This document shows positions 1-7,911 of a stretch of DNA of 64,000 nt, in pieces. Source of the stretch: Rhizomicrobium electricum (GTDB lineage: Bacteria; Pseudomonadota; Alphaproteobacteria; Micropepsales; Micropepsaceae); the NCBI RefSeq assembly GCF_011762045.1, contig NZ_JAASQS010000008.1:248001-312000 (forward strand). Direction: 5' to 3'. The notes beneath the pieces were generated by a model. The model did no database searches. It was not told the DNA's origin and worked only from the letters and a program-made list of their open reading frames with translations. The position numbers and the translations under genes were made by a program. Each line of letters starts with the position of its first letter. Position 1 is the stretch's first letter.

Positions 1-1
1 G

Positions 2-136
2 CGCGACAATCTCGGCGCAGTCGGCTGGGCGCTGACCAAGGATCAAATCGCCAGGCTCGATGCCGCCAGCGCGGTGATGCCGGCCTATCCCTATTGGCAC
101 CAGCGCCAGTTCTCCCGCAATCCGCCGCCGGTGTAG
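2..136 (+). CDS. Aldo/keto reductase, C-terminal end only
   Basis: This is the last 44 residues of a protein that begins before the window. The tail reads NLGAVGWALT, then LDAAS, then YPYWHQRQF and RNPPPV, a pattern typical of the C-terminus of NADP-dependent aldo/keto reductases of the AKR superfamily. The catalytic part of the barrel lies outside, so substrate cannot be judged. It runs toward, and is convergent with, the ahpC-ahpD operon. Confidence 0.7.
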   Translation, partial: RDNLGAVGWALTKDQIARLDAASAVMPAYPYWHQRQFSRNPPPV

Positions 137-243
137 ACGGATTCGTTCCTCCCCCGCGGATGCAAATGCACGCGCCGCACGATTTCGAAAGTGCGGGGAA
201 GGTGGCGCCGCAGGCGACGGAGGGGGTGTGCGGGGCGCGCGAC

Positions 244-276
244 CAAAAAAAGAGCGCGGGAGGAGGAATCCCGCGC
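244..276 (-). terminator. Rho-independent terminator of ahpC-ahpD
   Basis: Read on the minus strand there is an 8-bp perfect stem (GCGCGGGA pairing with TCCCGCGC, 7-nt loop) followed directly by TCTTTTTTT. It lies about 35 nt after the ahpD stop, so it fits as the end of that transcript. Confidence 0.8.
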
Positions 277-311
277 CTTCAGTTTCAACAGGCAGAGAAA
301 AACAAAGAAAC

Positions 312-860
312 TCAGCCGCCTTGAGCCACGCTCGGCTCGGCGTCTTCGCCCTCGAGCACGGCAGCGACCGCATGCACGGTGGCGGCAATGCGTACCGCGG
401 CCTGAACCTGTTCGGCGGTCATGCCGGCGTTGCGCAGCACCTTTTCATGGCTGTCGATGCAGACGCCGCAGCCGTTGATGGCGGAAACAGCGAGGCACCA
501 CAGCTCGAAATCGGCCTTGTCGACGCCGGGCTTGCCGATGACGTTCATGCGCAGCCGCGCCGGCAGCGTCTTGTAGTCCGGGGCGGAGGCAAGATGGGTG
601 AAGCGGTAATAGATGTTGTTCATGCCCATGATCGCCGCGGCGGCGCGGGCGGCAGTCAGCGCTTCGGGCGCAAGCTTCGGCGCGAACTCGCTGAACAGGG
701 CGTTGGTGGTCGTCTTGTTGCGGCTGGCGAGGGCGCAGGCGATGAAGGTGCCGGCGCGCTGCTGCTCGCTCAAGAGCGTCTCGGTGGCGAGGCTGGAGAG
801 GTTGAGCTTCAGATCGCGCGCGTATTCGGGCAGCAGATCCTTCAGCGTTTCGATAGACAT
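312..860 (-). CDS. ahpD: AhpD-type alkylhydroperoxidase
   Basis: This 182-residue cytoplasmic protein belongs to the AhpD/carboxymuconolactone decarboxylase family. It contains the CxxC plus His signature as C131, C134 and H138 (CGVCIDSHE), close to the numbering in mycobacterial AhpD, where these residues form the thiol relay that re-reduces AhpC. The chosen start ([10 protein letters not shown]) has AAGG upstream and gives the usual family length; the open frame extends 24 codons further but without a family-like sequence. It lies 138 nt downstream of ahpC on the same strand, so both probably form one peroxide-defence operon. No ahpF is visible, which agrees with AhpD being the electron donor. 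Confidence 0.93.
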   Translation of the reverse strand: MSIETLKDLLPEYARDLKLNLSSLATETLLSEQQRAGTFIACALASRNKTTTNALFSEFAPKLAPEALTAARAAAAIMGMNNIYYRFTHLASAPDYKTLPARLRMNVIGKPGVDKADFELWCLAVSAINGCGVCIDSHEKVLRNAGMTAEQVQAAVRIAATVHAVAAVLEGEDAEPSVAQGG

Positions 861-998
861 GGCGGGGTGACCTTGGTGCTGGGAGAAGGAAACCCCGCCG
901 GCGTGGAGGGGGGGAGCGCCGGCGGGGCTCACTTTAGGGTCCGGCCGAAGGGAGGGGGGACATCAGCCATGACCCGCGAGTGTACAGTCGGCCTGAGA

Positions 999-1535
999 TC
1001 AGGCCTTGATGACCTCTTCGCCCTTGTGCCAGTTGCAGGGGCAGAGTTCGTCCGTCTGCAGAGCATCGAGCACGCGCAGCACTTCCTGCGGATTGCGGCC
1101 GACGCTCATGTCGGTGACGTAGGCGAAGCGGATGATGCCTTCGGGATCGACGATGAAGGTCGCGCGCTTGGCGACGCCCGCTTCCTCATCGAGCACGCCG
1201 AGCGCGGTCGAGAGCTTGCGGTTGACGTCGGACAGCATGGCGAAGGGCAGATCCTTCAGGTCGGCGTGATTGTTGCGCCAGGCGAGGTGGACGAATTCGG
1301 AGTCGACCGATACGCCGTAGACGACGGTATCGCGATCCTTGAAGTCGCCGTTGACCTTGCCGAAGCCGGCGATCTCCGTGGGACATACGAAGGTGAAATC
1401 CTTCGGCCAGAAGAACACGACCTTCCACTTGCCGGCATCCGAAGCCTCGGTGAAATCGGCAAAGGCGGTCTTGGGATCGGTCGAAACGACGCCCTTCACG
1501 GAAAAAGCGGGAAACTTGTCGCCAACGGTCAGCAC
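999..1535 (-). CDS. ahpC: Peroxiredoxin AhpC
   Basis: This 178-residue 2-Cys peroxiredoxin reduces hydrogen peroxide, organic peroxides and peroxynitrite in the cytoplasm. The peroxidatic cysteine is C51 in FVCPTEIAGF, and the C-terminal region carries two cysteines, C165 and C167 (CPC), as in AhpC proteins that work with AhpD. The start is a GTG with a very good AAGGAG ribosome site 7 nt upstream; it produces the usual N-terminus MLTVGDKFPAF. A sigma70-like promoter lies 40-70 nt upstream, so the gene probably heads the ahpC-ahpD transcript. Confidence 0.95.
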   Translation of the reverse strand: MLTVGDKFPAFSVKGVVSTDPKTAFADFTEASDAGKWKVVFFWPKDFTFVCPTEIAGFGKVNGDFKDRDTVVYGVSVDSEFVHLAWRNNHADLKDLPFAMLSDVNRKLSTALGVLDEEAGVAKRATFIVDPEGIIRFAYVTDMSVGRNPQEVLRVLDALQTDELCPCNWHKGEEVIKA

Positions 1536-1574
1536 GGGGTATCTCCTTGAATGTCTCGGTGAGTGACTGCGCTT

Positions 1575-1603
1575 AAATTAGAATAACTCTAAACTGTTGT
1601 CAA
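1575..1603 (-). promoter_or_regulatory. ahpC promoter with overlapping dyad operator
   Basis: On the minus strand TTGACA (1603-1598) is followed after exactly 17 nt by TAATTT (1580-1575), a near-consensus sigma70 promoter. Spacer and -10 contain the inverted repeat TTAGA-N5-TCTAA (1578-1592). The position suggests a repressor site, and its form resembles operators of Fur-superfamily regulators such as Irr/PerR; the identity of the regulator is inference. Confidence 0.7.
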
Positions 1604-1858
1604 AACCAAACTGACACCTGCGGCAATTTTGACCAATTCTAAATACAAGGCCTTGATTTTACTCCCTCAAATTTGAGTATGCGACGTATTCGCAATTATG
1701 AAAGCAGGCTGCCTGCGTCCCATGCGATGAAGCACGGAAGATGAGCCTTGATTTGTCCAGGGCTGCATGCAAACGATTGCATAGTCGGAAAGCACTGGCG
1801 GCAAGCTTCGCACCGAGATGATGCATGACACCCGCCGGAAAAACACCAGGAGGGTAGC
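1604..1858. other. AT-rich intergenic region between ahpC and a divergent esterase
   Basis: No gene is visible here. The region is clearly richer in A+T than its surroundings up to about 1700 and holds two perfect palindromes, CAAGGCCTTG (1646-1655) and CTCAAATTTGAG (1666-1677), which may be protein binding sites for either divergent gene. The esterase start at 1859 has an AGGAGG ribosome site just before it. Confidence 0.5.
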
Positions 1859-2980
1859 ATGGCAGAAACGAACAAGGCCCGTCGGTACACCAGTGGTCTG
1901 AAGGCGGGCGTCGCGGCATTGGCTCTGGGGCTGACGCTCACGGCAGCCTCTGCGCAAGACCAGCCGGTGCCGCTGAAGCTCGATGTCGACGGCACGGTGC
2001 ACGTGCCCGCGATGGCCGTGCCGTTGTCGGAATTCTCTACGCCGGAAGCCAAGGCCTATATGGCCGATCATCTGCGCGACATGCAGAACCCGCCGAAGCT
2101 GGTGCAGGATCAGGGTGTGCCGCGGTTCATGAAGCCCTATATCGAACGGCTGCATACCCTTTATCCGGTCGACCGGCAGGACACTTCGGTGGCCGGGGTT
2201 CATACCTATATCTACACGCCGAAGACCGGGATCGCGGCGAAGAACGAGAAGCGGGTTTTGATCAATCTGCATGGCGGCGGATTCCAGGGCTGCTTCCCCG
2301 GCTGCGCCGAAGCGGAGTCGATTCCGGTCGCCGCGCTTGGTCAGATCAAGGTCGTGAGTATCGATTACCGTCAGGCACCCAAGGCGCAATTCCCCGCGGC
2401 AAGCGAAGACGTTGCTGCCGTTTATCGCGAACTGCTCAAAACCTATCGTCCTGAGAACATCGGTATTTACGGCTGTTCGGCGGGTGGCCGTCTGACGGGC
2501 ATGTCGCTCGCGTGGTTCCAGAAGCACGGTCTGCCGCGTCCGGCGGCTGCCGGCGTATTCTGCGCCGGTCTGATGAACCCGCCAGGCGGTTTCGGCGGTG
2601 ATGCTTCCTACATGTCGACGCCGCTCGGCGAAGGCATGCCCCCGCGGGCTCCGACGCCGGGCTTCCGCAACAACAAGAAAGGCATGCCGATGAATTATTA
2701 TCTGGCGGCTGCCAATCTGTCGGATCCGCTGGTGTCGCCGGCGATGTCAGCGGAGGTTTTGGCGAAGTTCCCGCCGACGCTGGTGATCACCGGAACGCGC
2801 GGCTTCGAACTGAGCAACGCCGTATATTCGCACTCGCAGCTCGTAAAGGCGGGCGTCGAGGCCGACCTGCATGTTTGGGAAGGGATGTTCCACGGCTTCT
2901 TCTACAATCCCGATGTTCCGGAATCGCGCGATTGCTATGACGTGATCGTGAAGTTCTTCGACCGTCATCTGGGTCAATAA
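1859..2980 (+). CDS. Secreted alpha/beta hydrolase (HSL-type esterase)
   Basis: This 373-residue protein starts with a basic segment and a hydrophobic stretch ending in AASAQD, a plausible signal peptide cleaved near residue 32. It has the oxyanion-hole motif HGGGF (about residue 138) and the nucleophile elbow GCSAGG (about 204-209), with a late GMFHGFFY holding the likely catalytic His. These features define the hormone-sensitive-lipase/acetyl esterase group of alpha/beta hydrolases, acting on short acyl esters. It is monocistronic, with AGGAGG at the start and a hairpin behind it. The natural substrate is unknown. Confidence 0.85.
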   Translation: MAETNKARRYTSGLKAGVAALALGLTLTAASAQDQPVPLKLDVDGTVHVPAMAVPLSEFSTPEAKAYMADHLRDMQNPPKLVQDQGVPRFMKPYIERLHTLYPVDRQDTSVAGVHTYIYTPKTGIAAKNEKRVLINLHGGGFQGCFPGCAEAESIPVAALGQIKVVSIDYRQAPKAQFPAASEDVAAVYRELLKTYRPENIGIYGCSAGGRLTGMSLAWFQKHGLPRPAAAGVFCAGLMNPPGGFGGDASYMSTPLGEGMPPRAPTPGFRNNKKGMPMNYYLAAANLSDPLVSPAMSAEVLAKFPPTLVITGTRGFELSNAVYSHSQLVKAGVEADLHVWEGMFHGFFYNPDVPESRDCYDVIVKFFDRHLGQ

Positions 2981-2986
2981 GAAATA

Positions 2987-3018
2987 AGGTCGGAGCGAAT
3001 TCCAATCCGCTCCGACCT
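2987..3018. terminator. Hairpin between convergent genes, best for the minus strand
   Basis: A perfect 11-bp stem, AGGTCGGAGCG with CGCTCCGACCT around a 10-nt loop, is followed on the minus strand by TTATTTCTTATT. It probably ends the cupin transcript and may also stop the esterase transcript. Confidence 0.65.
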
Positions 3019-3035
3019 CGCCGAGTATCCACCGG

Positions 3036-3065
3036 AGCGGGTCTTCCAAAATCGGAAGGCCCGCT
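3036..3065. terminator. Second hairpin at the convergent gene junction
   Basis: A 12-bp stem with a single G-T pair (AGCGGGTCTTCC with GGAAGGCCCGCT, 6-nt loop) lies just after the cupin stop. It lacks a strong T-run. Together with the hairpin at 2987-3018 it isolates the two converging transcripts. Confidence 0.45.
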
Positions 3066-3074
3066 TCTGGTATG

Positions 3075-3545
3075 TCAGTCGTGCTCTTTGATCTTGATGA
3101 CGAAGTAGAGCAGCTCTTCGCCGGGTGCGATCAGAAGCTGGTGCGGCGTGCCGGCGGGAATGTGCACCACGTCGCCTTCGCCGAGCATCGTCGTCTTGCC
3201 GCCTGCCACCCTGCTGCCGCGCACTTCGCCGGGGCTTTCTTCGTGGCCGCCTTCCAGCGTGCCTTCGGTGACAAGCGTCGCCTTGCCGCGCACGATGTAG
3301 AACATGTCGGCGTAGCGGGCGTGAATCTCGGCCGTGCCGTCCTTGGTGCGATAGGACAGCATGGTGTGATGGTTGTTGTAGGTCGCCAGCGTATCGGCGG
3401 CCCCGCCGGTCGCGGCGGCTTTGGCCTTCAGCGCCTCCATGGCCTTGGCGAGATCGCCGACCGTGTAGTGATCGGCCGGCGCAGCGCCTGCCGAAACGCC
3501 TGCGATCATGGCTCCGAGAACGATGCCTGTGGTTTTGCCGGTCAT
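3075..3545 (-). CDS. Exported small cupin protein
   Basis: From the chosen ATG this is a 156-residue protein whose first 25 residues (MTGKTTGIVLGAMIAGVSAG then APAD) look like a signal peptide, which is why this start was preferred over the longer frame. The body is a single cupin fold: RYADMFYIVRGKATLVTEG gives the first motif and HIPAGTPHQLLIAPGE the second. The central region GDVVHIPAGTPH is the usual cupin metal or ligand face. The catalytic or binding role is unknown. It ends next to two terminator-like hairpins. Confidence 0.8.
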   Translation of the reverse strand: MTGKTTGIVLGAMIAGVSAGAAPADHYTVGDLAKAMEALKAKAAATGGAADTLATYNNHHTMLSYRTKDGTAEIHARYADMFYIVRGKATLVTEGTLEGGHEESPGEVRGSRVAGGKTTMLGEGDVVHIPAGTPHQLLIAPGEELLYFVIKIKEHD

Positions 3546-3606
3546 GGAAATCCCCGCGTGAAAATGCGGGCGCACATTGCACCCGCAAGGGACTCCAACC
3601 AATGCG

Positions 3607-4194
3607 TCAGATGCGGCGCCGCCGCCGCAGGAGCACGAGGCCGCCCGCCAGAAGCGCGAGGCTCGCCGGTTCGGGCACATCGGGCGTCAGGGTCACATTG
3701 TCGATGGCGCTGTTGTAAGGCTCCGAGTCCGTGCCGCCGCCCAGGAGCACGAGCAGCGTGTCCACAAGGATGCCGTGCAAACCCAAGGCGGTTTCGGTCG
3801 TCCAGTTGGAATAGGGCTGGTCGGCCGTGTTGGCCAGGGTAAAGACATCGAAGCCGATGAAGCCGCCGCCGATGCCACCGGCGACGATCAAGTCTTGCGT
3901 CCCCGTGCCGGGACGGTTGTAGGCGGCGAAGTCGACACTGTCGAACTGGAACAGGCCGCCGTCGGCGCGCCGGATGATCAGCACGCCGCCGCCGTCCGAG
4001 ACGGCTTCAAGGTCCTGGCCGGGATGACCGGGGGTGTTGACGACGATGTTGCCGATGCCGAGTTCATAGGTGAACCCGCTTTCGGTGATGGGACCGGTGA
4101 AGACCCCTGTCGGGGCCGTCTCAAAGGTGATGACGTTGGCCGCTGCCGGTACCGTAATCGCTGCCGCTACGATAAGTGCCTTGAGCCATCGCAT
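3607..4194 (-). CDS. PEP-CTERM sorted surface protein
   Basis: This 195-residue protein has an N-terminal signal peptide (MRWLKALIVAAAITVPAAAN) and a C-terminal tripartite sorting signal: VPEPASLALLAGG, then a hydrophobic stretch, then RRRRR. That is the PEP-CTERM signal recognised by exosortase EpsH-type enzymes, so the protein is probably processed and exported to the surface or matrix. The middle is Gly- and Thr-rich with beta-type periodicity and no domain I recognise. No exosortase gene lies in the window. It stands alone between the cupin and feoB, both on the same strand. Confidence 0.85.
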   Translation of the reverse strand: MRWLKALIVAAAITVPAAANVITFETAPTGVFTGPITESGFTYELGIGNIVVNTPGHPGQDLEAVSDGGGVLIIRRADGGLFQFDSVDFAAYNRPGTGTQDLIVAGGIGGGFIGFDVFTLANTADQPYSNWTTETALGLHGILVDTLLVLLGGGTDSEPYNSAIDNVTLTPDVPEPASLALLAGGLVLLRRRRRI

Positions 4195-4282
4195 GTCGAA
4201 CCCTCCCGCAATTCACGTCCAGTTTGGCGGGAAGTGTGCAACTCGCGCGCCAAATGACGGCGCCGCGCAAGTTCAACGGCTT

Positions 4283-4303
4283 GGAACGCTTCCGCGGCGT
4301 TCC
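4283..4303. terminator. Possible hairpin after feoB
   Basis: GGAACGC and GCGTTCC form a perfect 7-bp stem with a 7-nt loop, 36 nt after the feoB stop on the minus strand. No T-run follows, so this is only a weak terminator candidate. Confidence 0.3.
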
Positions 4304-4338
4304 GCAGGGCGGAATCTGTAAGCGCCGCTGACAGTCTC

Positions 4339-6204
4339 TCAGCCGCCCAGTGCGCGCGCGATGTGGAAGGTCGCAAAGGCTCCAAGGTAGGCAAGACCCA
4401 GCATGTAGCCGAAGGTAATCCACATCCACTTCCAGCTCTGGGTTTCGCGCTTGATGACGGCGAGCGTGGAGGCGCATTGCGGCGCGAAAATATACCAGAC
4501 CAGGAAGGCGAGCGCCGTGGCCAGGCTCCATTGTGCAGCCAGCATGTGGCCGATCTGATTTTCGGCGCCGCCCGAAATCGAATAGACGGTGCCGAGGGCG
4601 GCCACCGCCACTTCGCGCGCCGCCATGCCGGGGATCAGTGCGATCGCGATCTGCCAGTTGAAACCGATCGGGGCCAGCACCGGCGCGATGGCATGGCCGA
4701 TCATGGCGGCGAAGCTGTACTCGATCGCCGGAGCGGTGGCACCGGCCGGGGCGGAGGGGAAACTCGCCAGGAACCAGATCAGCACGGTCATGGCGAAGAT
4801 GGTGGTGCCGGCGCGATAGAGAAACGCCTTGGCGCGGGTGAACAGGCCGAACAGCACGCTCTTGGGATCGGGCAGCTTGTAGTCCGGCATCTCCAGCATG
4901 AAAGGCGGGCTCATCTCCTGGCTCCAGAAGAGGAACTTGGCCACCGCCGATACGCCAAGCGCCGACAGGATGCCGGCCGCGTAAAGCCCGAACATCACCA
5001 AGCCCTGCAGCGAGAGCACGCCCCCCACCGTCGTGTCGGGGATGAAGGCGGCGATGATGAGGGTATAGACCGGGATGCGCGCCGAGCAGGTCATCAGGGG
5101 CGCCACCAGAATGGTGGTGAGCCGGTCCTTTCTGTTGTCGATCACGCGCGTCGCCATGATGCCGGGAATGGCGCAGGCGAAACTCGACAGCAGCGGAATG
5201 AAGGCCCGCCCGTGCAGTCCGGCGCCGCCCATGATCTTGTCCATCAGGAACGCCGCTCGCGCCATGTAGCCGAGGTCTTCCAAGAGCAGGATGAACAGGA
5301 ACAGGATCAGGATTTGCGGCAGGAACACCAGCACGCTGCCGACGCCGCCGATCACGCCGTCGGTGATGAAGCTCTGGACGATCCCGGCCGGCAACAGATC
5401 GTGGGCGGTGGTGCCGAGCACGGCGAAGCCTTGCTCGATGAGGTTCATCAGCGGCTGCGCCCAGGTGAATACCGCCTGGAACATCACGAACAGGATCGCA
5501 AACAGGCAGATGAGGCCCGCCACCGGATGAAGCAGCACCGCGTCCAGCCGCGATGTCAGCGTATCGGGCCGCAAGGGCATCTTCACGACGGCACGGATGA
5601 TGGCATCGGCGTCGCGCTGATCGGCTCTGAGATTGGCGGCCGACGGCACCGTCCAGGCGCAGTCGGTGGCTGCCGACAGCACGAAGCGGTCGAGCTCGGC
5701 CATCACCGCGTCGATGCCGCCCTTGCGGACTGAGATGGCGGTAACCACCGGCATTTCGAGTGCGGCGGACAGTTTTTGGACGTCGATCTCGATGCCGCGC
5801 CGCTTGGCGATGTCCATCATGTTGAGGACCAGCATCATCGGCCGGCCGACGCGCTTCAGTTCCAGCACCAGACGAAGAGCCAGACGCAGATTGGTGGCAT
5901 CGGCAACGCAGATGAGAAAGTCGGGGGCTGTTTCCGAGGCCAGCCGGTCGAGCACCACGTCGCGGGTGATCTCTTCGTCCGGGCTGCGGGCGCGCAGGGA
6001 ATAGGTGCCGGGCAGGTCGATGACGGAATAACAGAGCCCTGCGGGCGTATGGACAACGCCGGCTTTGCGCTCGACGGTCACGCCGGGATAATTGGCGACC
6101 TTCTGGCGGCTGCCGGTCAGGGCATTGAACAGAGCGGTCTTGCCGCAATTCGGCGTACCGACCAGGGCACAGCGAATGATCCCGGCGTCGGTCATCGCGT
6201 TCAT
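4339..6204 (-). CDS. feoB: Ferrous iron transporter FeoB
   Basis: FeoB imports Fe(II) across the inner membrane. The 621-residue protein begins with a G domain: Walker A/G1 GTPNCGKT (residues 16-23), switch region NYPGVTVERK, G3 DLPG and G4 NMMD. After about residue 215 the sequence becomes strongly hydrophobic, with two Gate-type regions (FACAIPGIMATR and the later PGMAAREV). At 621 residues it is shorter than the E. coli protein (773) but within the range of compact FeoB proteins. It follows feoA by 24 nt in the same orientation and shares its Fur-like operator. Confidence 0.96.
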   Translation of the reverse strand: MNAMTDAGIIRCALVGTPNCGKTALFNALTGSRQKVANYPGVTVERKAGVVHTPAGLCYSVIDLPGTYSLRARSPDEEITRDVVLDRLASETAPDFLICVADATNLRLALRLVLELKRVGRPMMLVLNMMDIAKRRGIEIDVQKLSAALEMPVVTAISVRKGGIDAVMAELDRFVLSAATDCAWTVPSAANLRADQRDADAIIRAVVKMPLRPDTLTSRLDAVLLHPVAGLICLFAILFVMFQAVFTWAQPLMNLIEQGFAVLGTTAHDLLPAGIVQSFITDGVIGGVGSVLVFLPQILILFLFILLLEDLGYMARAAFLMDKIMGGAGLHGRAFIPLLSSFACAIPGIMATRVIDNRKDRLTTILVAPLMTCSARIPVYTLIIAAFIPDTTVGGVLSLQGLVMFGLYAAGILSALGVSAVAKFLFWSQEMSPPFMLEMPDYKLPDPKSVLFGLFTRAKAFLYRAGTTIFAMTVLIWFLASFPSAPAGATAPAIEYSFAAMIGHAIAPVLAPIGFNWQIAIALIPGMAAREVAVAALGTVYSISGGAENQIGHMLAAQWSLATALAFLVWYIFAPQCASTLAVIKRETQSWKWMWITFGYMLGLAYLGAFATFHIARALGG

Positions 6205-6228
6205 CAGTGGAAAGTCCCCTCCAGGGTA

Positions 6229-6510
6229 TTAGACGACGAGAACGGCCATGGCTTCGCGGCGGCGAAGCGCAACGGTGGCGCTGTCTACGCGAACGGCGAT
6301 CGGATCGCGTCCGATGGCCCCCTCGTGCAGGATTTCGACCGACGCGCCCTCGACGAAGCCGAGTTCGATCAGGCGACGTTCCAGCTCTTCCGAGGAGAGG
6401 CCGCTGGCATTGCCGGTGGCGTCGATCGCATCGATGCGGCCGCGGAATCCGGGGTGCGCGCGGCCGAGCGGCGTGCGCTGAGATGTGACCGGCGGACTTT
6501 CACGGAGCAT
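6229..6510 (-). CDS. feoA: FeoA, SH3-like partner of FeoB
   Basis: This 93-residue protein contains the short FeoA SH3-like fold: ELERRLIELGFVEGASVEILHEG followed by DPIAVRVDSATVALRRREAMAVLV. FeoA is a small cytoplasmic protein needed for full FeoB activity. The first 35 residues (with GFRGRIDAIDATG) are somewhat longer than usual. It is the first gene of the operon, with a dyad resembling a Fur/Mur box 16 nt upstream of the start. Confidence 0.92.
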   Translation of the reverse strand: MLRESPPVTSQRTPLGRAHPGFRGRIDAIDATGNASGLSSEELERRLIELGFVEGASVEILHEGAIGRDPIAVRVDSATVALRRREAMAVLVV

Positions 6511-6526
6511 TTTTGGACCTGTCTAG

Positions 6527-6543
6527 TTGCGAGCCATTCGCAA
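6527..6543. promoter_or_regulatory. Fur/Mur-like box upstream of feoAB
   Basis: TTGCGA-N5-TCGCAA is a perfect 6-bp inverted repeat (6527-6532 and 6538-6543). On the minus strand it reads TTGCGAATGGCTCGCAA, close to the TGCNAAT-N-ATTNGCA pattern described for alphaproteobacterial Fur/Mur boxes. Its place just before feoA supports iron- or manganese-responsive repression. Regulator identity is inference. Confidence 0.65.
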
Positions 6544-6758
6544 AAGTATTCATGCCAGAACGGCAACAAAGTGTCAAGTTCCACACTGCCGCCGCGGCAG
6601 AACCGGGACTGTTCTAGAACTCATTTAAGGAATGATCCTGGCAAAGGGGGAGTTCGTATTGGCCGTAAACGTCCGGCGAGAAATCGCAGCAATGTGAGCG
6701 GCATACCCGGCCCGTGTCGGCTTAATCTCCCGTTCCGCGGGTAAGCGAGGGGCCGGAC

Positions 6759-7763
6759 ATGGGACTGTTCAGGACGGCTATGGCTGCTGTCTTTATCGTC
6801 GCAGCGGCTGCTGCGGGCGCCGCGGAGCAGAGATCGGCTGCGCCGCCGCTGCAATATTGGGATCTGCCGACCGGCTCGCATATTGCCATCGTTCATTTCG
6901 GGGTGGGCCGAAATCCGGCGCCGGTGATCTATCTTCACGGTGGGCCGGGCGCCGATTTTGTGACCGCGGTCCGCGACCATCCGGATTGGTGGCAGCGTCT
7001 CGGGTCTCGCGGGGCCGACATCTACGTCTACGACCAGATCGGCAGCGGATTGTCGGCGCGCCTTCGCGATCCCACCCAGTATACCGCCAAGCGCCATGTC
7101 GACGACCTCGATGCGATCCGCCAGCGGATCAAGGCCGAGCATATGGTGTTGATCGGCGAGTCCTGGGGTTCGACGTTGGCCGCGAACTACATGGCGGCCC
7201 ATCCCGGTGTGGTGGTGCGGGTCGCCTTCGTATCGCCCGGCCCGATCGATCGCACCGAAGCCATTCCCCGTCTCGGCATGCCCGATGACATCATGGCGTT
7301 CCTGCGCGCCACCCGTCCGGGAGCGATGCGCCATTACGAGGAACTGGATCGCCTTTTGGCGAAGGATGTTCACGCCGCTTACGCGCTGGCTCCCGATGCC
7401 GAAATGGATCCGATACTCGACGACTTCGTCAATGTCGCCGTGCGCGGCGAAACCGTCCACGATCCGGCGCAAGCGAGCAAACTCGCGATGCATGGCATGG
7501 GGTGGTGGTCGTATCTCATGACCAATTGGGATCTGTCGACCCATCCCTTCCCGGTACAGAAGAGACTGGCGGGCAACCGCACGCCCGGCATCGTCGTACG
7601 CGCCGAGTCCGATTACATCGCCTCTGCCGAAGCGGAGAAATATCTGCGCGTGTTTCCGGCGACCCGGATGATCAAGATTGCCAAGGCAGGCCACATCATC
7701 TGGCTGGAGCAGCCGAAGGCTCTCACCGAAGCGCTGGAGGGCGTGATTTTCGGGGTCGAATGA
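6759..7763 (+). CDS. Exported alpha/beta hydrolase (proline iminopeptidase-like)
   Basis: The 334-residue protein has a short signal peptide (MGLFRTAMAAVFIVAAAAAGAA). The hydrolase domain shows the HGGPG oxyanion motif (60-64) and the nucleophile elbow GESWGS with Ser135, plus late Asp (AESD) and His (KAGHIIW) positions that complete a Ser-Asp-His triad. HGGPG with GxSWG is the pattern of prolyl aminopeptidases and related epoxide- or ester-hydrolysing enzymes (S33 family). The exact substrate is open. A 5' sequence of 248 bp separates it from divergent feoA. Confidence 0.82.
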   Translation: MGLFRTAMAAVFIVAAAAAGAAEQRSAAPPLQYWDLPTGSHIAIVHFGVGRNPAPVIYLHGGPGADFVTAVRDHPDWWQRLGSRGADIYVYDQIGSGLSARLRDPTQYTAKRHVDDLDAIRQRIKAEHMVLIGESWGSTLAANYMAAHPGVVVRVAFVSPGPIDRTEAIPRLGMPDDIMAFLRATRPGAMRHYEELDRLLAKDVHAAYALAPDAEMDPILDDFVNVAVRGETVHDPAQASKLAMHGMGWWSYLMTNWDLSTHPFPVQKRLAGNRTPGIVVRAESDYIASAEAEKYLRVFPATRMIKIAKAGHIIWLEQPKALTEALEGVIFGVE

Positions 7764-7768
7764 AAAGA

Positions 7769-7797
7769 GCGCCGCCCGCAGTGAATCAAGGCGGCGC
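7769..7797. terminator. GC-rich hairpin behind the S33-like hydrolase
   Basis: GCGCCGCC and GGCGGCGC form a perfect 8-bp stem with a 13-nt loop, starting 5 nt after the stop. There is no T-run, so termination strength is uncertain. Confidence 0.4.
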
Positions 7798-7911
7798 CCA
7801 TCCCCTCTGGCCTTTGGTTTGCCTCTTTCGCACCATTTGCGCAAGCGCCGACTTGAAAAAGCCGGGCTTCCCGCGTTTTCTGGTGCCGCGAATCAAGCGG
7901 GAGAGGCGGCA

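Noticed and set aside
228..1550. A 440-residue plus-strand open frame over ahpC-ahpD
   Set aside because: It is antisense to two clear genes with family motifs; its translation is Gly/Arg/Val-rich and has no domain.
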